DNA of 33,069 bases, from the NCBI RefSeq assembly GCF_008923365.1, contig NZ_WBMR01000098.1, forward strand, positions 1-33,069. Direction: 5' to 3'. Position 1 is the stretch's first letter, and every line of letters begins with the position of its first letter. Made by a program: the position numbers and the translations under genes. Below, piece by piece: positions 22,370-31,076 of the stretch. The notes beneath the pieces were generated by a model. That model saw nothing but the letters and a program-made list of their open reading frames with translations, was not told the origin of the DNA and searched no databases. Origin of the DNA: Actinomadura montaniterrae. GTDB taxonomy: Bacteria; Actinomycetota; Actinomycetes; Streptosporangiales; Streptosporangiaceae.

Positions 22370-22665
22370 GTCCGGGGCACTACCTGGCGCTCTCGGCGAT
22401 CCTGTTCACCATCGGAGCCCTCGGCGTCCTCGTGCGCCGCAACGCGATCGTGGTGTTCATGTGCGTCGAGCTCATGCTGAACGCCACGAACCTCGCGTTC
22501 GTGACGTTCTCCCGCATGCACGGCACCCTCGACGGCCAGATCATCGCGTTCTTCGTGATGGTGGTGGCCGCGGCGGAGGTCGTGGTCGGCCTGGCGATCA
22601 TCATGACCATCTTCCGGACCCGCAGGTCCTCGTCGGTGGACGACGCGAACCTGCTGAAGTACTGA
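22366..22665 (+). CDS. nuoK: NADH-quinone oxidoreductase subunit K
   Basis: This 99-residue, three-helix membrane subunit has the conserved acidic residues in helices 2 and 3 that serve proton transfer: Glu35 in MCVELMLNATN and a Glu near residue 66 in VVAAAEVVVGLAI. Length is exactly typical. The ATG at 22366 overlaps the nuoJ stop. The stop is 10 bp before nuoL, the first real gap in the operon since nuoA/nuoB. Confidence 0.96.
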   Translation: MSPGHYLALSAILFTIGALGVLVRRNAIVVFMCVELMLNATNLAFVTFSRMHGTLDGQIIAFFVMVVAAAEVVVGLAIIMTIFRTRRSSSVDDANLLKY

Positions 22666-22675
22666 GAGGTCGGGG

Positions 22676-24592
22676 ATGAAAGCGGAAGGCATCCAGGCCG
22701 CGTCCTGGCTTCTCGTCGCGCTGCCCCTGCTGGGCGCCGCGATCCTCCTGCTCGGAGGCCGGCGCACCGACAGGTGGGGGCACCTGCTCGGCGTGGCGAC
22801 GCCGGTGGCGTCGTTCGCCATCGGCGTCGCGATGCTCGTCCAGATGCTCGGCTACGACGACGCCGAGCGGCGCCGCACCGTGCACCTGTGGGACTTCATC
22901 GACGTCGGCCAGTTCAAGATCGGCATGGACCTGCTGGTGGACCCGCTGTCCATCAGCTTCGTCCTGCTGATCACCGGGGTGGGCTCGCTCATCCACATCT
23001 ACTCCGTCGGCTACATGGCCGAGGACCCCGACCGGCGCCGGTTCTTCGGCTACCTGAACCTGTTCGTCGCGGCGATGCTGCTGCTGGTGCTCGGCGGGAA
23101 CTTCCTCGTGCTGTTCCTCGGCTGGGAGGGCGTCGGCCTCGCCTCGTACCTGCTGATCGGGTTCTGGCAGCACAAGCCGACCGCGGCGACCGCGGCGAAG
23201 AAGGCGTTCGTCGTCAACCGCGTCGGCGACATGGGGCTGATCATCGCGATCGCGCTCATGTTCTCCACGTTCGGCACCGTCGACTTCGGCCCGATCCTCG
23301 GCGCGGGCGCCGAGCACGCCGGCCTCGCGACGAAGCTGAGCTCCGGCACCGCGACCGCGATCGGGCTGCTGCTCCTGCTCGGCGCGTGCGGCAAGTCGGC
23401 GCAGCTGCCGCTGCAGTCCTGGCTCCTCGACGCGATGGAGGGCCCGACCCCGGTGTCGGCGCTCATCCACGCGGCGACGATGGTGACCGCGGGCGTCTAC
23501 CTGATCGTCCGCTCCGGGCCGATCTTCGAGATGTCCGACACCGCGCAGCTGGTGGTGACGATCGTCGGCGCGGCCACGCTGCTCGCCGGTGCGATCATCG
23601 GTTGCGGCAAGGACGACATCAAGAAGGCCCTCGCCGGGTCGACGATGTCGCAGATCGGCTACATGACGCTCGCCGCCGGCCTCGGCCGGCCGGGCTACGT
23701 GTTCGCCATCGCGCACCTCATCGCGCACGGCTTCTTCAAGGCGGGCCTGTTCCTCGGCGCCGGCTCCGTCATGCACGGCACCAACGACGACGTGAACATG
23801 CGCCACTACGGCGCGCTCCGCGGCGTCATGATGGCGACGTACGTGACGTTCGGGCTCGGGTTCCTCGCCATCATCGGGTTCCCGTTCCTGTCCGGCTGGT
23901 TCACCAAGGACGCCATCATCGAGGCCGCGTTCGACAAGGGCGGCACGTCCGGCGCCATCCTCGGCGTCTGCGCGGTCGTCGGCGCGGGCATCACCGCGTA
24001 CTACATGTCGCGCGTGATGATCATGACCTTCTTCGGCGAGAAGCGCTGGGAGGAGGGCGTGCACCCGCACGAGTCGCCCAAGGTGATGACCATCCCGCTG
24101 ATGGTCCTCGCCGTCGGCTCGCTCGCCGCGGGCGGCCTGCTGATCCTCGGCGGGTTCTCCGACTTCCTGGAGCCCGTCACCGGCAAGCCCGAGCATGCCG
24201 AGTCCTTCAAGTGGGTCACGCTGCCGGGCATCGTGGTCTTCCTCCTGATGATCGCCGGTTTCGCGATCGCCTGGATGCAGTACGGCCGCCGGCCCGTGCC
24301 GCGCGAGGCGCCCAAGGGCTCGTTCGTCACCGTCGCGGCCCGCAAGGACCTGTACGGCGACGCCATCAACGAGTCGCTGCTGATGCGGCCCGGCCAGTGG
24401 CTGACCCGGCTCGCGGTCTGGTTCGACGGACGCGGCGTCGACGGCGCCGTCAACGGGCTCGCCGCCCTCGTCGGCGGCACGTCCGGGCGGTTCCGCCGGA
24501 TCCAGACCGGGTTCGCCCGCTCCTACGCACTCTCGATGTTCTTCGGCGCCGCGCTCGTCGTGGCCGCCCTCCTGGTGGTGAACGTGTCATGA
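22676..24592 (+). CDS. nuoL: NADH-quinone oxidoreductase subunit L (antiporter-like)
   Basis: This 638-residue, many-helix antiporter-like subunit is the distal proton pump. Signatures are FLGWEGVGLASYLLIGFW with its helix-5 Glu, the Lys-containing helix with CGKSAQLPLQSWLLDAMEGPTPVSALIHAATMV, and the downstream AHLIAHGFFKAGLF. The long C-terminal amphipathic helix region is represented by the segment after residue 480. The ATG at 22676 follows GAGAGG, and the TGA overlaps the nuoM ATG. Confidence 0.95.
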   Translation: MKAEGIQAASWLLVALPLLGAAILLLGGRRTDRWGHLLGVATPVASFAIGVAMLVQMLGYDDAERRRTVHLWDFIDVGQFKIGMDLLVDPLSISFVLLITGVGSLIHIYSVGYMAEDPDRRRFFGYLNLFVAAMLLLVLGGNFLVLFLGWEGVGLASYLLIGFWQHKPTAATAAKKAFVVNRVGDMGLIIAIALMFSTFGTVDFGPILGAGAEHAGLATKLSSGTATAIGLLLLLGACGKSAQLPLQSWLLDAMEGPTPVSALIHAATMVTAGVYLIVRSGPIFEMSDTAQLVVTIVGAATLLAGAIIGCGKDDIKKALAGSTMSQIGYMTLAAGLGRPGYVFAIAHLIAHGFFKAGLFLGAGSVMHGTNDDVNMRHYGALRGVMMATYVTFGLGFLAIIGFPFLSGWFTKDAIIEAAFDKGGTSGAILGVCAVVGAGITAYYMSRVMIMTFFGEKRWEEGVHPHESPKVMTIPLMVLAVGSLAAGGLLILGGFSDFLEPVTGKPEHAESFKWVTLPGIVVFLLMIAGFAIAWMQYGRRPVPREAPKGSFVTVAARKDLYGDAINESLLMRPGQWLTRLAVWFDGRGVDGAVNGLAALVGGTSGRFRRIQTGFARSYALSMFFGAALVVAALLVVNVS

Positions 24593-26178
24593 GTGACTTT
24601 CCCTGGCTGAGCGTCCTCATCGCGCTGCCGCTGCTGGGCGCCGTCGCGGTCAGCGTGCTGCCGCGCGACAACGAGCCGCTGGTCAAGTGGTTCTCGTTCG
24701 GCGTCTCCACGCTCGTGGGCGTCCTCGCCCTGGCCATGGCGGCCGGCTTCGACGCCGGCGGCGACCGGTTCCAGTTCAAAGAGAAGTACTGGTGGATCAA
24801 GGAGTTCGGGATCCACTGGGCGCTCGGCGTCGACGGCGTCGCGCTGGTCCTGATCCTGCTGTCGGTCATCCTCGTCCCGCTGGTCATGCTGGCGTCCTGG
24901 AACGAGGACGAGCGGTCCGGCGGCGTGGACGTCCCGGCGAAGCGGTCAGTGAAGGGCTACTTCGCGCTGCTGCTGTCCCTCGAGGCCGCGATGATCGGTG
25001 TGTTCGCGGCGACCGACGTGTTCCTGTTCTACGTCTTCTTCGAGGCGATGCTCATCCCGGTGTACTTCCTCATCGGGCACTACGGCGGCGGCGCCGCCCG
25101 CGAGCGCTCCTACGCCGCGGTGAAGTTCCTGCTGTACTCGCTGTTCGGCGGGCTGCTGATGCTCGTCGCGGTCATCTGGCTGTACCCGCTGTCGAACAAG
25201 CCGGTCGGCGAGGGCGGCCTCGGGCACGGCACCTTCATGTTCGAGGAGCTGCGCGGGCTGGACGTCGACCCGACCACCGCCAAGTGGCTGTTCCTCGGCT
25301 TCTTCATCGCGTTCGCGATCAAGGCGCCGATGGTGCCGGTGCACACCTGGCTGCCGACCGCGGCGCAGCAGTCGCCGCCCGGCGCCCTGGTGCTGATCGT
25401 CGGCGTGCTCGACAAGGTCGGCACCTACGGGATGCTGCGGTTCTGCCTGGAGCTGTTCCCCGGCGCGGCCAAGTGGGCGACGCCCGCCGTGCTCGTGTTC
25501 GCGGTGATCAGCATCATCTACGGCGCGATCCTCGCGATCGGGCAGGTCGACCTGAAGCGGCTCATCGCCTACACGTCGGTGTCGCACTTCGGGTTCATCG
25601 TGCTCGGCATCTTCGCGATGACCTCGCAGGGCCAGTCCGGCGCCGCGCTGTACATGGTGAACCACGGCTTCTCCACCGGCGCGCTGTTCCTGCTCGTCGG
25701 CTTCATGATCGTCCGGCGCCGGTCGGCGAAGATCACCGACTTCGGCGGGGTGCAGAAGGCGGCGCCGGTGCTCGCCGGGACGTTCCTCATCGCCGGCCTG
25801 TCCGGGCTCTCGCTGCCCGGCCTGTCGCCGTTCGTGTCGGAGTTCCTGGTACTGGTCGGCACCTTCAGCCGCTACAAGGTGGCCGCGTGCTTCGCCGTGA
25901 CCGGCGTCGTCCTCGCCGCCATCTACGTCCTCTGGATGTACCAGCGGACGATGGGCGGCCCGAAGGTCCCCGCCGTCGAGGGCATGAAGGACCTCACGGC
26001 CCGCGAGAAGTGGGCCGTCGCCCCGATCATCGCGATCATCGTGGCGATGGGCTTCTTCCCGCAGCCGGTGCTGCACGTGATCAACCCGTCGGTGAAGGAG
26101 ACGCTCGCCCGTGTCGACCGGCACGACCCGGCGCCGACGCTCACCGGTAACGTCGCCGAGAACGGAGCCCGTCCATGA
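24589..26178 (+). CDS. nuoM: NADH-quinone oxidoreductase subunit M (antiporter-like)
   Basis: This 529-residue antiporter-like proton pump has the characteristic Glu-bearing FYVFFEAMLIPVYFLIGHYGG. It also has KAPMVPVHTWLPTAAQQSPPG and the VDLKRLIAYTSVSHFGF helix of NuoM/ND4. The frame runs open through nuoL, but the ATG at 24589 overlapping the nuoL stop (ATGA) gives the expected N-terminus (MSDFPWLSVLIALPLLG). The TGA overlaps the nuoN ATG. Confidence 0.95.
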   Translation: MSDFPWLSVLIALPLLGAVAVSVLPRDNEPLVKWFSFGVSTLVGVLALAMAAGFDAGGDRFQFKEKYWWIKEFGIHWALGVDGVALVLILLSVILVPLVMLASWNEDERSGGVDVPAKRSVKGYFALLLSLEAAMIGVFAATDVFLFYVFFEAMLIPVYFLIGHYGGGAARERSYAAVKFLLYSLFGGLLMLVAVIWLYPLSNKPVGEGGLGHGTFMFEELRGLDVDPTTAKWLFLGFFIAFAIKAPMVPVHTWLPTAAQQSPPGALVLIVGVLDKVGTYGMLRFCLELFPGAAKWATPAVLVFAVISIIYGAILAIGQVDLKRLIAYTSVSHFGFIVLGIFAMTSQGQSGAALYMVNHGFSTGALFLLVGFMIVRRRSAKITDFGGVQKAAPVLAGTFLIAGLSGLSLPGLSPFVSEFLVLVGTFSRYKVAACFAVTGVVLAAIYVLWMYQRTMGGPKVPAVEGMKDLTAREKWAVAPIIAIIVAMGFFPQPVLHVINPSVKETLARVDRHDPAPTLTGNVAENGARP

Positions 26179-27773
26179 GCCCGACCAGTCAGCTGAGCCC
26201 CGTGCTGGCTCAGGGGGGTGACATCCCGGCGCCGCACATCGAGTACGGGCAGATCGGACCGCTGCTGCTCGTCCTCGGCATCGCCGTCGCGGGCGTCCTC
26301 GTCGAGGCGTTCGTCGGCCGCACCTGGCGGTACGCGGTGCAGGTGCCGGTCGCGTTCCTCGGCCTCGCCGGCGCGTTCGTGTGGACGGTCCTGCTCGGCT
26401 GGCGCGACGACCCGCACCACGTCGCCGCGCAGGGCGCCCTCGGCGTGGACGGCCCGACCCTGTTCATCCAGGGCACCATCCTCATCCTCGCCCTGGTGAG
26501 CCTGCTGCTCATCGCCGAGCGCGGCAACGGCCGCAGCGGCGGCCTCGTCGGCGGCCACTTCGCCGCGCAGGCGTCCGCGCTGCCGGGCAGCGAGGCCGAG
26601 CAGCGCAGCACCGCCGCCGGGATCACCCAGACCGAGGTGTTCCCGCTGATGATGTTCGCGGTCGGCGGCATGATGATGTTCCCCGCCGCGAACGACCTGC
26701 TCACCATGTTCGTGGCGCTGGAGGTCATGTCGCTGCCGCTGTACCTGCTGTGCGGCCTCGCCCGCCGGCGGCGGCTGCTCTCCCAGGAGGCGGCCGTCAA
26801 GTACTTCCTGCTCGGCGCGTTCTCCTCGGCGTTCTTCCTGTACGGGACGGCGCTGCTGTACGGCTACGCCGGGTCGGTCCGGCTGTCGGACATCTCCGCG
26901 CAGGTCAGCAAGGACGCCGGCAGCGAGACCCTGCTGCTGGCGGGCGTCGCGCTGCTGTCGGTCGGGCTGCTGTTCAAGCTCGGCGGCGTCCCGTTCCACA
27001 TGTGGAAGCCGGACGTGTACCAGGGCGCCCCGACCCCGATCACGGCGCTGATGGCGTCGTGCACGGTCGTCGCCGCGTTCGGCGGGATCCTCCGCGTGTA
27101 CTACGTCGGGTTCGAGACGCTGAAGTGGGACTGGCGGCCCTACATGTGGGGCGTGGCGATTCTCACGATGGTGGTCGGCGCGATCATCGCGATCACGCAG
27201 TCCGACATCAAGCGGATGCTGGCGTACTCGTCCATCGCGCACGCGGGCTTCCTGCTCATGGGCGTGGTCGCCACGTCGCGCGACGGCCTGTCCAGCACGA
27301 TGTTCTACCTCGTCGCCTACGGCTTCACCTCCATCGGCGCCTTCGCGGTCGTCACGATGGTGCGCGACGCCGGCGGCGAGGCCGGGCACCTGTCGCGGTG
27401 GGCGGGGCTCGGCAAGCGCTCCCCGGTCGTCGCCGGGGTGTTCTCCTTCTTCCTGCTCGCCTTCGCCGGCATCCCGCTGACCAGCGGGTTCACCGGCAAG
27501 TTCGCGGTGTTCAAGGCGGCCGTCGAGGGCGGCGCGACCCCGCTGGTCGTGGTCGGCGTCATCTCCTCCGCGGTCGCCGCCTTCTTCTACGTGAAGGTGA
27601 TCGTCGTGATGTTCTTCAGCGAGCCGGAGGCGGACGGCCCCGTCGTCGTCGCCGGGCCGGCGACCGCGGCTGCGGTGGCGCTCGGGGCGACGGCTACTGT
27701 GGTACTCGGCGTGATCCCGCAGCCCGTTCTGGACCTTGCGGGCCACGCAACGACCCACATGTTCGTCCGGTAG
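26175..27773 (+). CDS. nuoN: NADH-quinone oxidoreductase subunit N (antiporter-like)
   Basis: This 532-residue antiporter-like proton pump is the last nuo gene. Conserved segments are MFVALEVMSLPLYLLCGL with its Glu and EAAVKYFLLGAFSSAFFLYG. FKLGGVPFHMWKPDVYQGAPTPITALMAS and SDIKRMLAYSSIAHAGFLLMG follow. A short polar N-terminus precedes the first helix. The ATG at 26175 overlaps the nuoM stop. The TAG stop is 10 bp before the polyprenyl synthase GTG, so the two are probably cotranscribed. Confidence 0.95.
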   Translation: MSPTSQLSPVLAQGGDIPAPHIEYGQIGPLLLVLGIAVAGVLVEAFVGRTWRYAVQVPVAFLGLAGAFVWTVLLGWRDDPHHVAAQGALGVDGPTLFIQGTILILALVSLLLIAERGNGRSGGLVGGHFAAQASALPGSEAEQRSTAAGITQTEVFPLMMFAVGGMMMFPAANDLLTMFVALEVMSLPLYLLCGLARRRRLLSQEAAVKYFLLGAFSSAFFLYGTALLYGYAGSVRLSDISAQVSKDAGSETLLLAGVALLSVGLLFKLGGVPFHMWKPDVYQGAPTPITALMASCTVVAAFGGILRVYYVGFETLKWDWRPYMWGVAILTMVVGAIIAITQSDIKRMLAYSSIAHAGFLLMGVVATSRDGLSSTMFYLVAYGFTSIGAFAVVTMVRDAGGEAGHLSRWAGLGKRSPVVAGVFSFFLLAFAGIPLTSGFTGKFAVFKAAVEGGATPLVVVGVISSAVAAFFYVKVIVVMFFSEPEADGPVVVAGPATAAAVALGATATVVLGVIPQPVLDLAGHATTHMFVR

Positions 27774-27783
27774 GGAGTCTTGG

Positions 27784-28824
27784 GTGAGCGACCCAATCGC
27801 TGAGAAGTCCGGCGGGCCGGCTCGACAGGAGTCCGGCCCGTTCGGGCTTCCCGTCGACTCGGCCCTCGCGGCCGATGCCAGGGAGCGCCTGGCCGCAGTC
27901 GAGGAACTGCTACTGGAGTCGGTGCGGGGCGAGGACCCGCTGCTCAGCCAGGCGTCCAAGCACCTCGTCGAGGCGGGCGGGAAGCGGTTCCGGCCGATGC
28001 TGGTGCTGCTCGCCTCCCACTTCGGGAATCCCGACGCGGCCGGCGTGGTGCCCGCCGCCGTCGTCGTCGAGCTGACCCACCTCGGCACCCTTTACCACGA
28101 CGACGTCATGGACGAGGCGACGGTCCGGCGCGGCCAGGCGTCCGCGAACTCCCGCTGGACGAACACCGTCGCGATCCTCACCGGCGACTACCTGTTCGCC
28201 CGCGCGTCCGACCTGCTCGCCGACCTCGGCCCGGAGGCCGTCCGGATCCAGGCCCGCGCGTTCGCGCGGCTGGTGCGCGGCCAGATCCAGGAGACCGTCG
28301 GCCCGGCGGAGGACGCCGACCCCCTCAAGCACTACCTGCAGGTCGTCGCCGACAAGACCGCCTCCCTCATCGTGGTGTCCGGCCAGTTCGGCGCGCTGCT
28401 GTCGGGCGCCCCCGCCCGCGTCGTCGACACGATCACCTCCGCCTGCGAGAAGATCGGCGTCGCGTTCCAGCTGTCGGACGACATCCTCGACATCGACTCC
28501 GAGACCGAGGAGTCCGGCAAGACCCCCGGCACCGACCTCCGCGAAGGCATCCGCACCCTCCCGATGCACCACGTCCTCGCCGGCGTCGGCTCCGGCCCCG
28601 ACGACGCCCGGCTGCGCGAGCTGCTCGTCCAGGACCTGTCCGACGACGCGCTGCACGCCGAGGCCCTCGCCCTCCTGCGCGCCCACCCCGCGATGGACCG
28701 CGCGCGCGCCGACCTGCGCCAGTACGCGGAGGACGCCCGCGCCGAACTCCTCACCCTCCCCGCCATCCCCGCCCGCGACGCCTTCACCGGCCTCTGCGAC
28801 TACGTGGTCTCCCGCACCGGCTGA
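27784..28824 (+). CDS. Polyprenyl diphosphate synthase (trans, all-E type)
   Basis: This 346-residue trans-isoprenyl diphosphate synthase has both aspartate-rich motifs: first DDVMD (Asp106-Asp110) and second DDILD (Asp232-Asp236). KHLVEAGGKRFRPMLVLL is the typical substrate-binding region before the first motif. The residues just upstream of DDVMD (LGTLYH) are small and aliphatic, which fits a medium- or long-chain product such as a menaquinone tail; chain length is not provable by eye. The GTG at 27784 has AGGGAG about 7 nt upstream; the open frame extends to 27736 inside nuoN but without a better start. Its end overlaps the convergent MFS gene by 25 bp. The mycobacterial counterpart (GrcC1 type) also lies near menJ. 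Confidence 0.9.
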   Translation: MSDPIAEKSGGPARQESGPFGLPVDSALAADARERLAAVEELLLESVRGEDPLLSQASKHLVEAGGKRFRPMLVLLASHFGNPDAAGVVPAAVVVELTHLGTLYHDDVMDEATVRRGQASANSRWTNTVAILTGDYLFARASDLLADLGPEAVRIQARAFARLVRGQIQETVGPAEDADPLKHYLQVVADKTASLIVVSGQFGALLSGAPARVVDTITSACEKIGVAFQLSDDILDIDSETEESGKTPGTDLREGIRTLPMHHVLAGVGSGPDDARLRELLVQDLSDDALHAEALALLRAHPAMDRARADLRQYAEDARAELLTLPAIPARDAFTGLCDYVVSRTG

Positions 28825-30050
28825 CGGCCGGGTTCGCCGGTCCGGCTCGTCCTCGCGGCGCGCCGGGACCGGCCGTCCGGTCCCGGCGGGCGGCCCAGCA
28901 CCGCCGCGGCGGCCAGAGCGAGGGAGCTCAGCACTCCGCCGAGCCACAGGGCGCCGGCCTCCCCGGCGGTGTCGGCGACGCGCCCGCCCGCCAGCGCCCC
29001 GAGCGAGATGGCGAGGTTGAACGCGGCGACGAACAGCGCCGACGCCGGTTCGGCGGCGAGCGGCGGCACGGCCCGCAGCAGCCACGTCTGCAAGGTGACG
29101 GACACGCCGCCGTAAGCGGCGCCCCACAGCACCAGCAGCGCGACGGCCGGGAGCGGGGCCCGGCCGGCGACCGGGAACAGCAGCACGGCCGGGGCGAGCA
29201 GCGCCGTGATCGCCAGAAGGGTGCGGCGCGGTCCGCGCGCGGCGGCCGTCCCCGCGGCGAAGTTCCCGGCGACGCCCGCGACGCCGTACAGCAGCAGCAG
29301 GGTGCTGATCAGGTCCGGGTCCACGCCGGACACCCGCTCCAGCACGGGCCGCACGTAGGTGTACGCCGCGAAATGCCCGCTGACCAGCAGGAACGTCACG
29401 ACGAGTCCGGCTCGCGCGCCCGGTGCGCGCAGCACCCGCGCCATGTCCCGCGGGCGTGCCGCGCCCGTCGCGGGCAGCGGCGGCAGCAGCACGGCGAGCG
29501 CCGCGCAGGCGGCCAGGGACAGCGCTCCGGCGACGGCGAACGCGGCCCGCCAGCCAGCGAGGTCGCCGATCAGCGTGCCGGCGGGGACGCCCGCCACCGA
29601 CGCGACCGAGATCCCGCCGAAGATGAGCGAGGTGGCGGCGCCGATGGAGCGTTCCGGTACCAGCCGCGCCGCGAGCCCGCCCGCGATCGCCCACACCCCG
29701 CCGATCGCCACGCCGACGAGGATCCGCGTGGCCAGCAGCGCCGGCAGCCCGGGCGCGGCGGCCGAGCCGAGGTCGGCAGCCGCCAGCAGGCCCGCCAGCC
29801 CGGCCAGCACCGCGCGCCGGTCCAGCCGGGCGGTGGCCGCCGACAGCGCGGGCGCGCAGAGCGCCGCGACCAGGCCGGGCACGGTCATCGCCAGCCCGGC
29901 CGCGCCCGCGGACGCGCCGAGGTCCGGGCCGATCGAGGTCAGCAGCCCCACCGGCAGCATCTCGCTGGTGACGACGAGGAACGTCGCCGCGGCGACCGCG
30001 AGCACCGCCGGCCGGCCGCCCCGCGGCGGGGACTCGGAAGGAACCGTCAT
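28800..30050 (-). CDS. MFS transporter, DHA1-type efflux permease
   Basis: This 416-residue protein has about twelve hydrophobic helices, and its N-terminal half reads VVTSEMLPVGLLTSIGPDLG then MTVPGLVAALCAPALS. This is the AraJ/DHA1-type major facilitator pattern, in which the glutamate in helix 1 and motif A-like loops are usual. Substrates are not predictable; drug, sugar or metabolite efflux are all possible. The start is set at ATG 30050 because an ATG 24 codons upstream (30122) would add a basic, non-hydrophobic leader and would run through the shared operator. The hydrophilic Arg/Gly-rich C-terminal tail overlaps the 3' end of the prenyl synthase by 25 bp. It is divergent from a LysR gene, its likely regulator. 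Confidence 0.85.
   Translation of the reverse strand: MTVPSESPPRGGRPAVLAVAAATFLVVTSEMLPVGLLTSIGPDLGASAGAAGLAMTVPGLVAALCAPALSAATARLDRRAVLAGLAGLLAAADLGSAAAPGLPALLATRILVGVAIGGVWAIAGGLAARLVPERSIGAATSLIFGGISVASVAGVPAGTLIGDLAGWRAAFAVAGALSLAACAALAVLLPPLPATGAARPRDMARVLRAPGARAGLVVTFLLVSGHFAAYTYVRPVLERVSGVDPDLISTLLLLYGVAGVAGNFAAGTAAARGPRRTLLAITALLAPAVLLFPVAGRAPLPAVALLVLWGAAYGGVSVTLQTWLLRAVPPLAAEPASALFVAAFNLAISLGALAGGRVADTAGEAGALWLGGVLSSLALAAAAVLGRPPGPDGRSRRAARTSRTGEPGRQPVRETT
28861..28888 (+). terminator. Terminator-like hairpin for the nuo-prenyl synthase operon
   Basis: CGCCGGGACCGG (28861-28872) and CCGGTCCCGGCG (28877-28888) form a perfect 12-bp GC stem with a 4-nt loop. It is 36 nt after the prenyl synthase stop, but inside the 3' coding end of the convergent MFS gene. 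No U-tract follows on either strand. Confidence 0.7.
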
Positions 30051-30107
30051 GCCTTCGACCCTGGCCGGGCGGCGGCACGGGAACAACGGCGAAGACCGCA
30101 TCCTTCT

Positions 30108-30122
30108 ATGAGCGAGGCTCAT
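30108..30122. promoter_or_regulatory. LysR-type operator (T-N11-A dyad) between MFS and lysR genes
   Basis: ATGAGC-GAG-GCTCAT is a perfect 6-bp inverted repeat with a 3-nt centre. It contains the T-N11-A pattern of LysR-type regulator sites (T30109 to A30121). It lies in the 95-bp gap between the divergent starts, 24 nt before the regulator gene. Confidence 0.65.
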
Positions 30123-30145
30123 CGATCGGCGACCGGAGGAGCGAC

Positions 30146-31075
30146 GTGCCGGAACTGGAGGCCCGCGAGATCGAGTGCTTCCTCGTCCTCGGCGAGGAGC
30201 TGCACTTCGGCCGGACCGCGGAACGGCTCTACCTCTCCCAGAGCCGCGTCAGCCAGCTGCTGCGCTCCCTGGAGTCGCGGATCGGGGGCCGGCTCGTCGA
30301 GCGCACCAGCCGCCGCGTCCGGCTGACGCCGCTCGGCGCGAGCCTGCGCGACGAGCTGGCCCCCGCCTACACCGCCCTCCTCGACGCCGTCGACGCGGCG
30401 AGGGCCAGGGCCCGCGGCGTCGGCGGCGTGCTGCGGATCGGCTTCGTCGGCTCGCTCGACGAGGACCTCGCCGGCCTCGTCCGCGCGTTCGAGCGCGACC
30501 ATCCCGGCTGCGAGGTGCGGACCGCCGAGGTGCCGCTGGCCGACCCGTTCGGGCAGGTCCGGGACGGGGACGTCGACGCCGCGATCGTGCTCGCACCCGT
30601 GCGGGAGCCCGGCCTCGCCTCCGGCCCCGTGTTCTCCGAGGCGCCGCTGAGCCTCGCCGTCCCCGCCCGCCATCCGTTCGCGGACCGCCCGTCCGTGCCC
30701 GCCGAGGACCTGGCCGGGCACCCGCTGATCCGGATCGCCGGACCCGCCCCGCGGTACTGGCGCGAGGCGCAGTCGCCGCGGCTGACGCCCGGCGGGCGCA
30801 CGATCCCGTCCGGGCCGGCGGCCGGCACGATCCAGGAGGCCCTGGCGCTGGTCGCCGCCGGACGCGGCGCGATGCCGCTGTGCGTCCCGACCGCCCGCCG
30901 CCACGCGCGCGGCGACGTCGTGTTCGTCCCGCTCACCGGCCTGCCCGACTCGGCGCTGACCCTCGTCTGGCACCGCGACCGCGCCACCGCACGCGTCCGC
31001 GCCTTCTCCCGCGCCGTCGCCGAAGGCACGGCCCGGGACCGCGCCCCGGCCGCCGCCGGGGCCGGCGGCCGTTAG
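30146..31075 (+). CDS. LysR-family transcriptional regulator
   Basis: This 309-residue protein has a winged helix-turn-helix at the N-terminus: LEAREIECFLVLGEELHFGRTAERLYLSQSRVSQLLRSLESRIGGRLVERTSRRVRLTPLG, residues 4-65. A linker helix and a substrate-binding-protein-like effector domain follow (from about residue 92, GVLRIGFVGSL). It likely represses or activates the divergent MFS gene in response to that transporter's substrate, the usual arrangement for such pairs. The GTG at 30146 has GGAGGAG upstream. The end is Ala/Gly-rich and stops just before the tandem repeat at 31077. Confidence 0.9.
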   Translation: MPELEAREIECFLVLGEELHFGRTAERLYLSQSRVSQLLRSLESRIGGRLVERTSRRVRLTPLGASLRDELAPAYTALLDAVDAARARARGVGGVLRIGFVGSLDEDLAGLVRAFERDHPGCEVRTAEVPLADPFGQVRDGDVDAAIVLAPVREPGLASGPVFSEAPLSLAVPARHPFADRPSVPAEDLAGHPLIRIAGPAPRYWREAQSPRLTPGGRTIPSGPAAGTIQEALALVAAGRGAMPLCVPTARRHARGDVVFVPLTGLPDSALTLVWHRDRATARVRAFSRAVAEGTARDRAPAAAGAGGR

Positions 31076-31076
31076 G

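Noticed and set aside
30051..30122. MFS start at ATG 30122
   Set aside because: The extra 24 residues are not hydrophobic or family-like and would place the shared operator inside the coding region.
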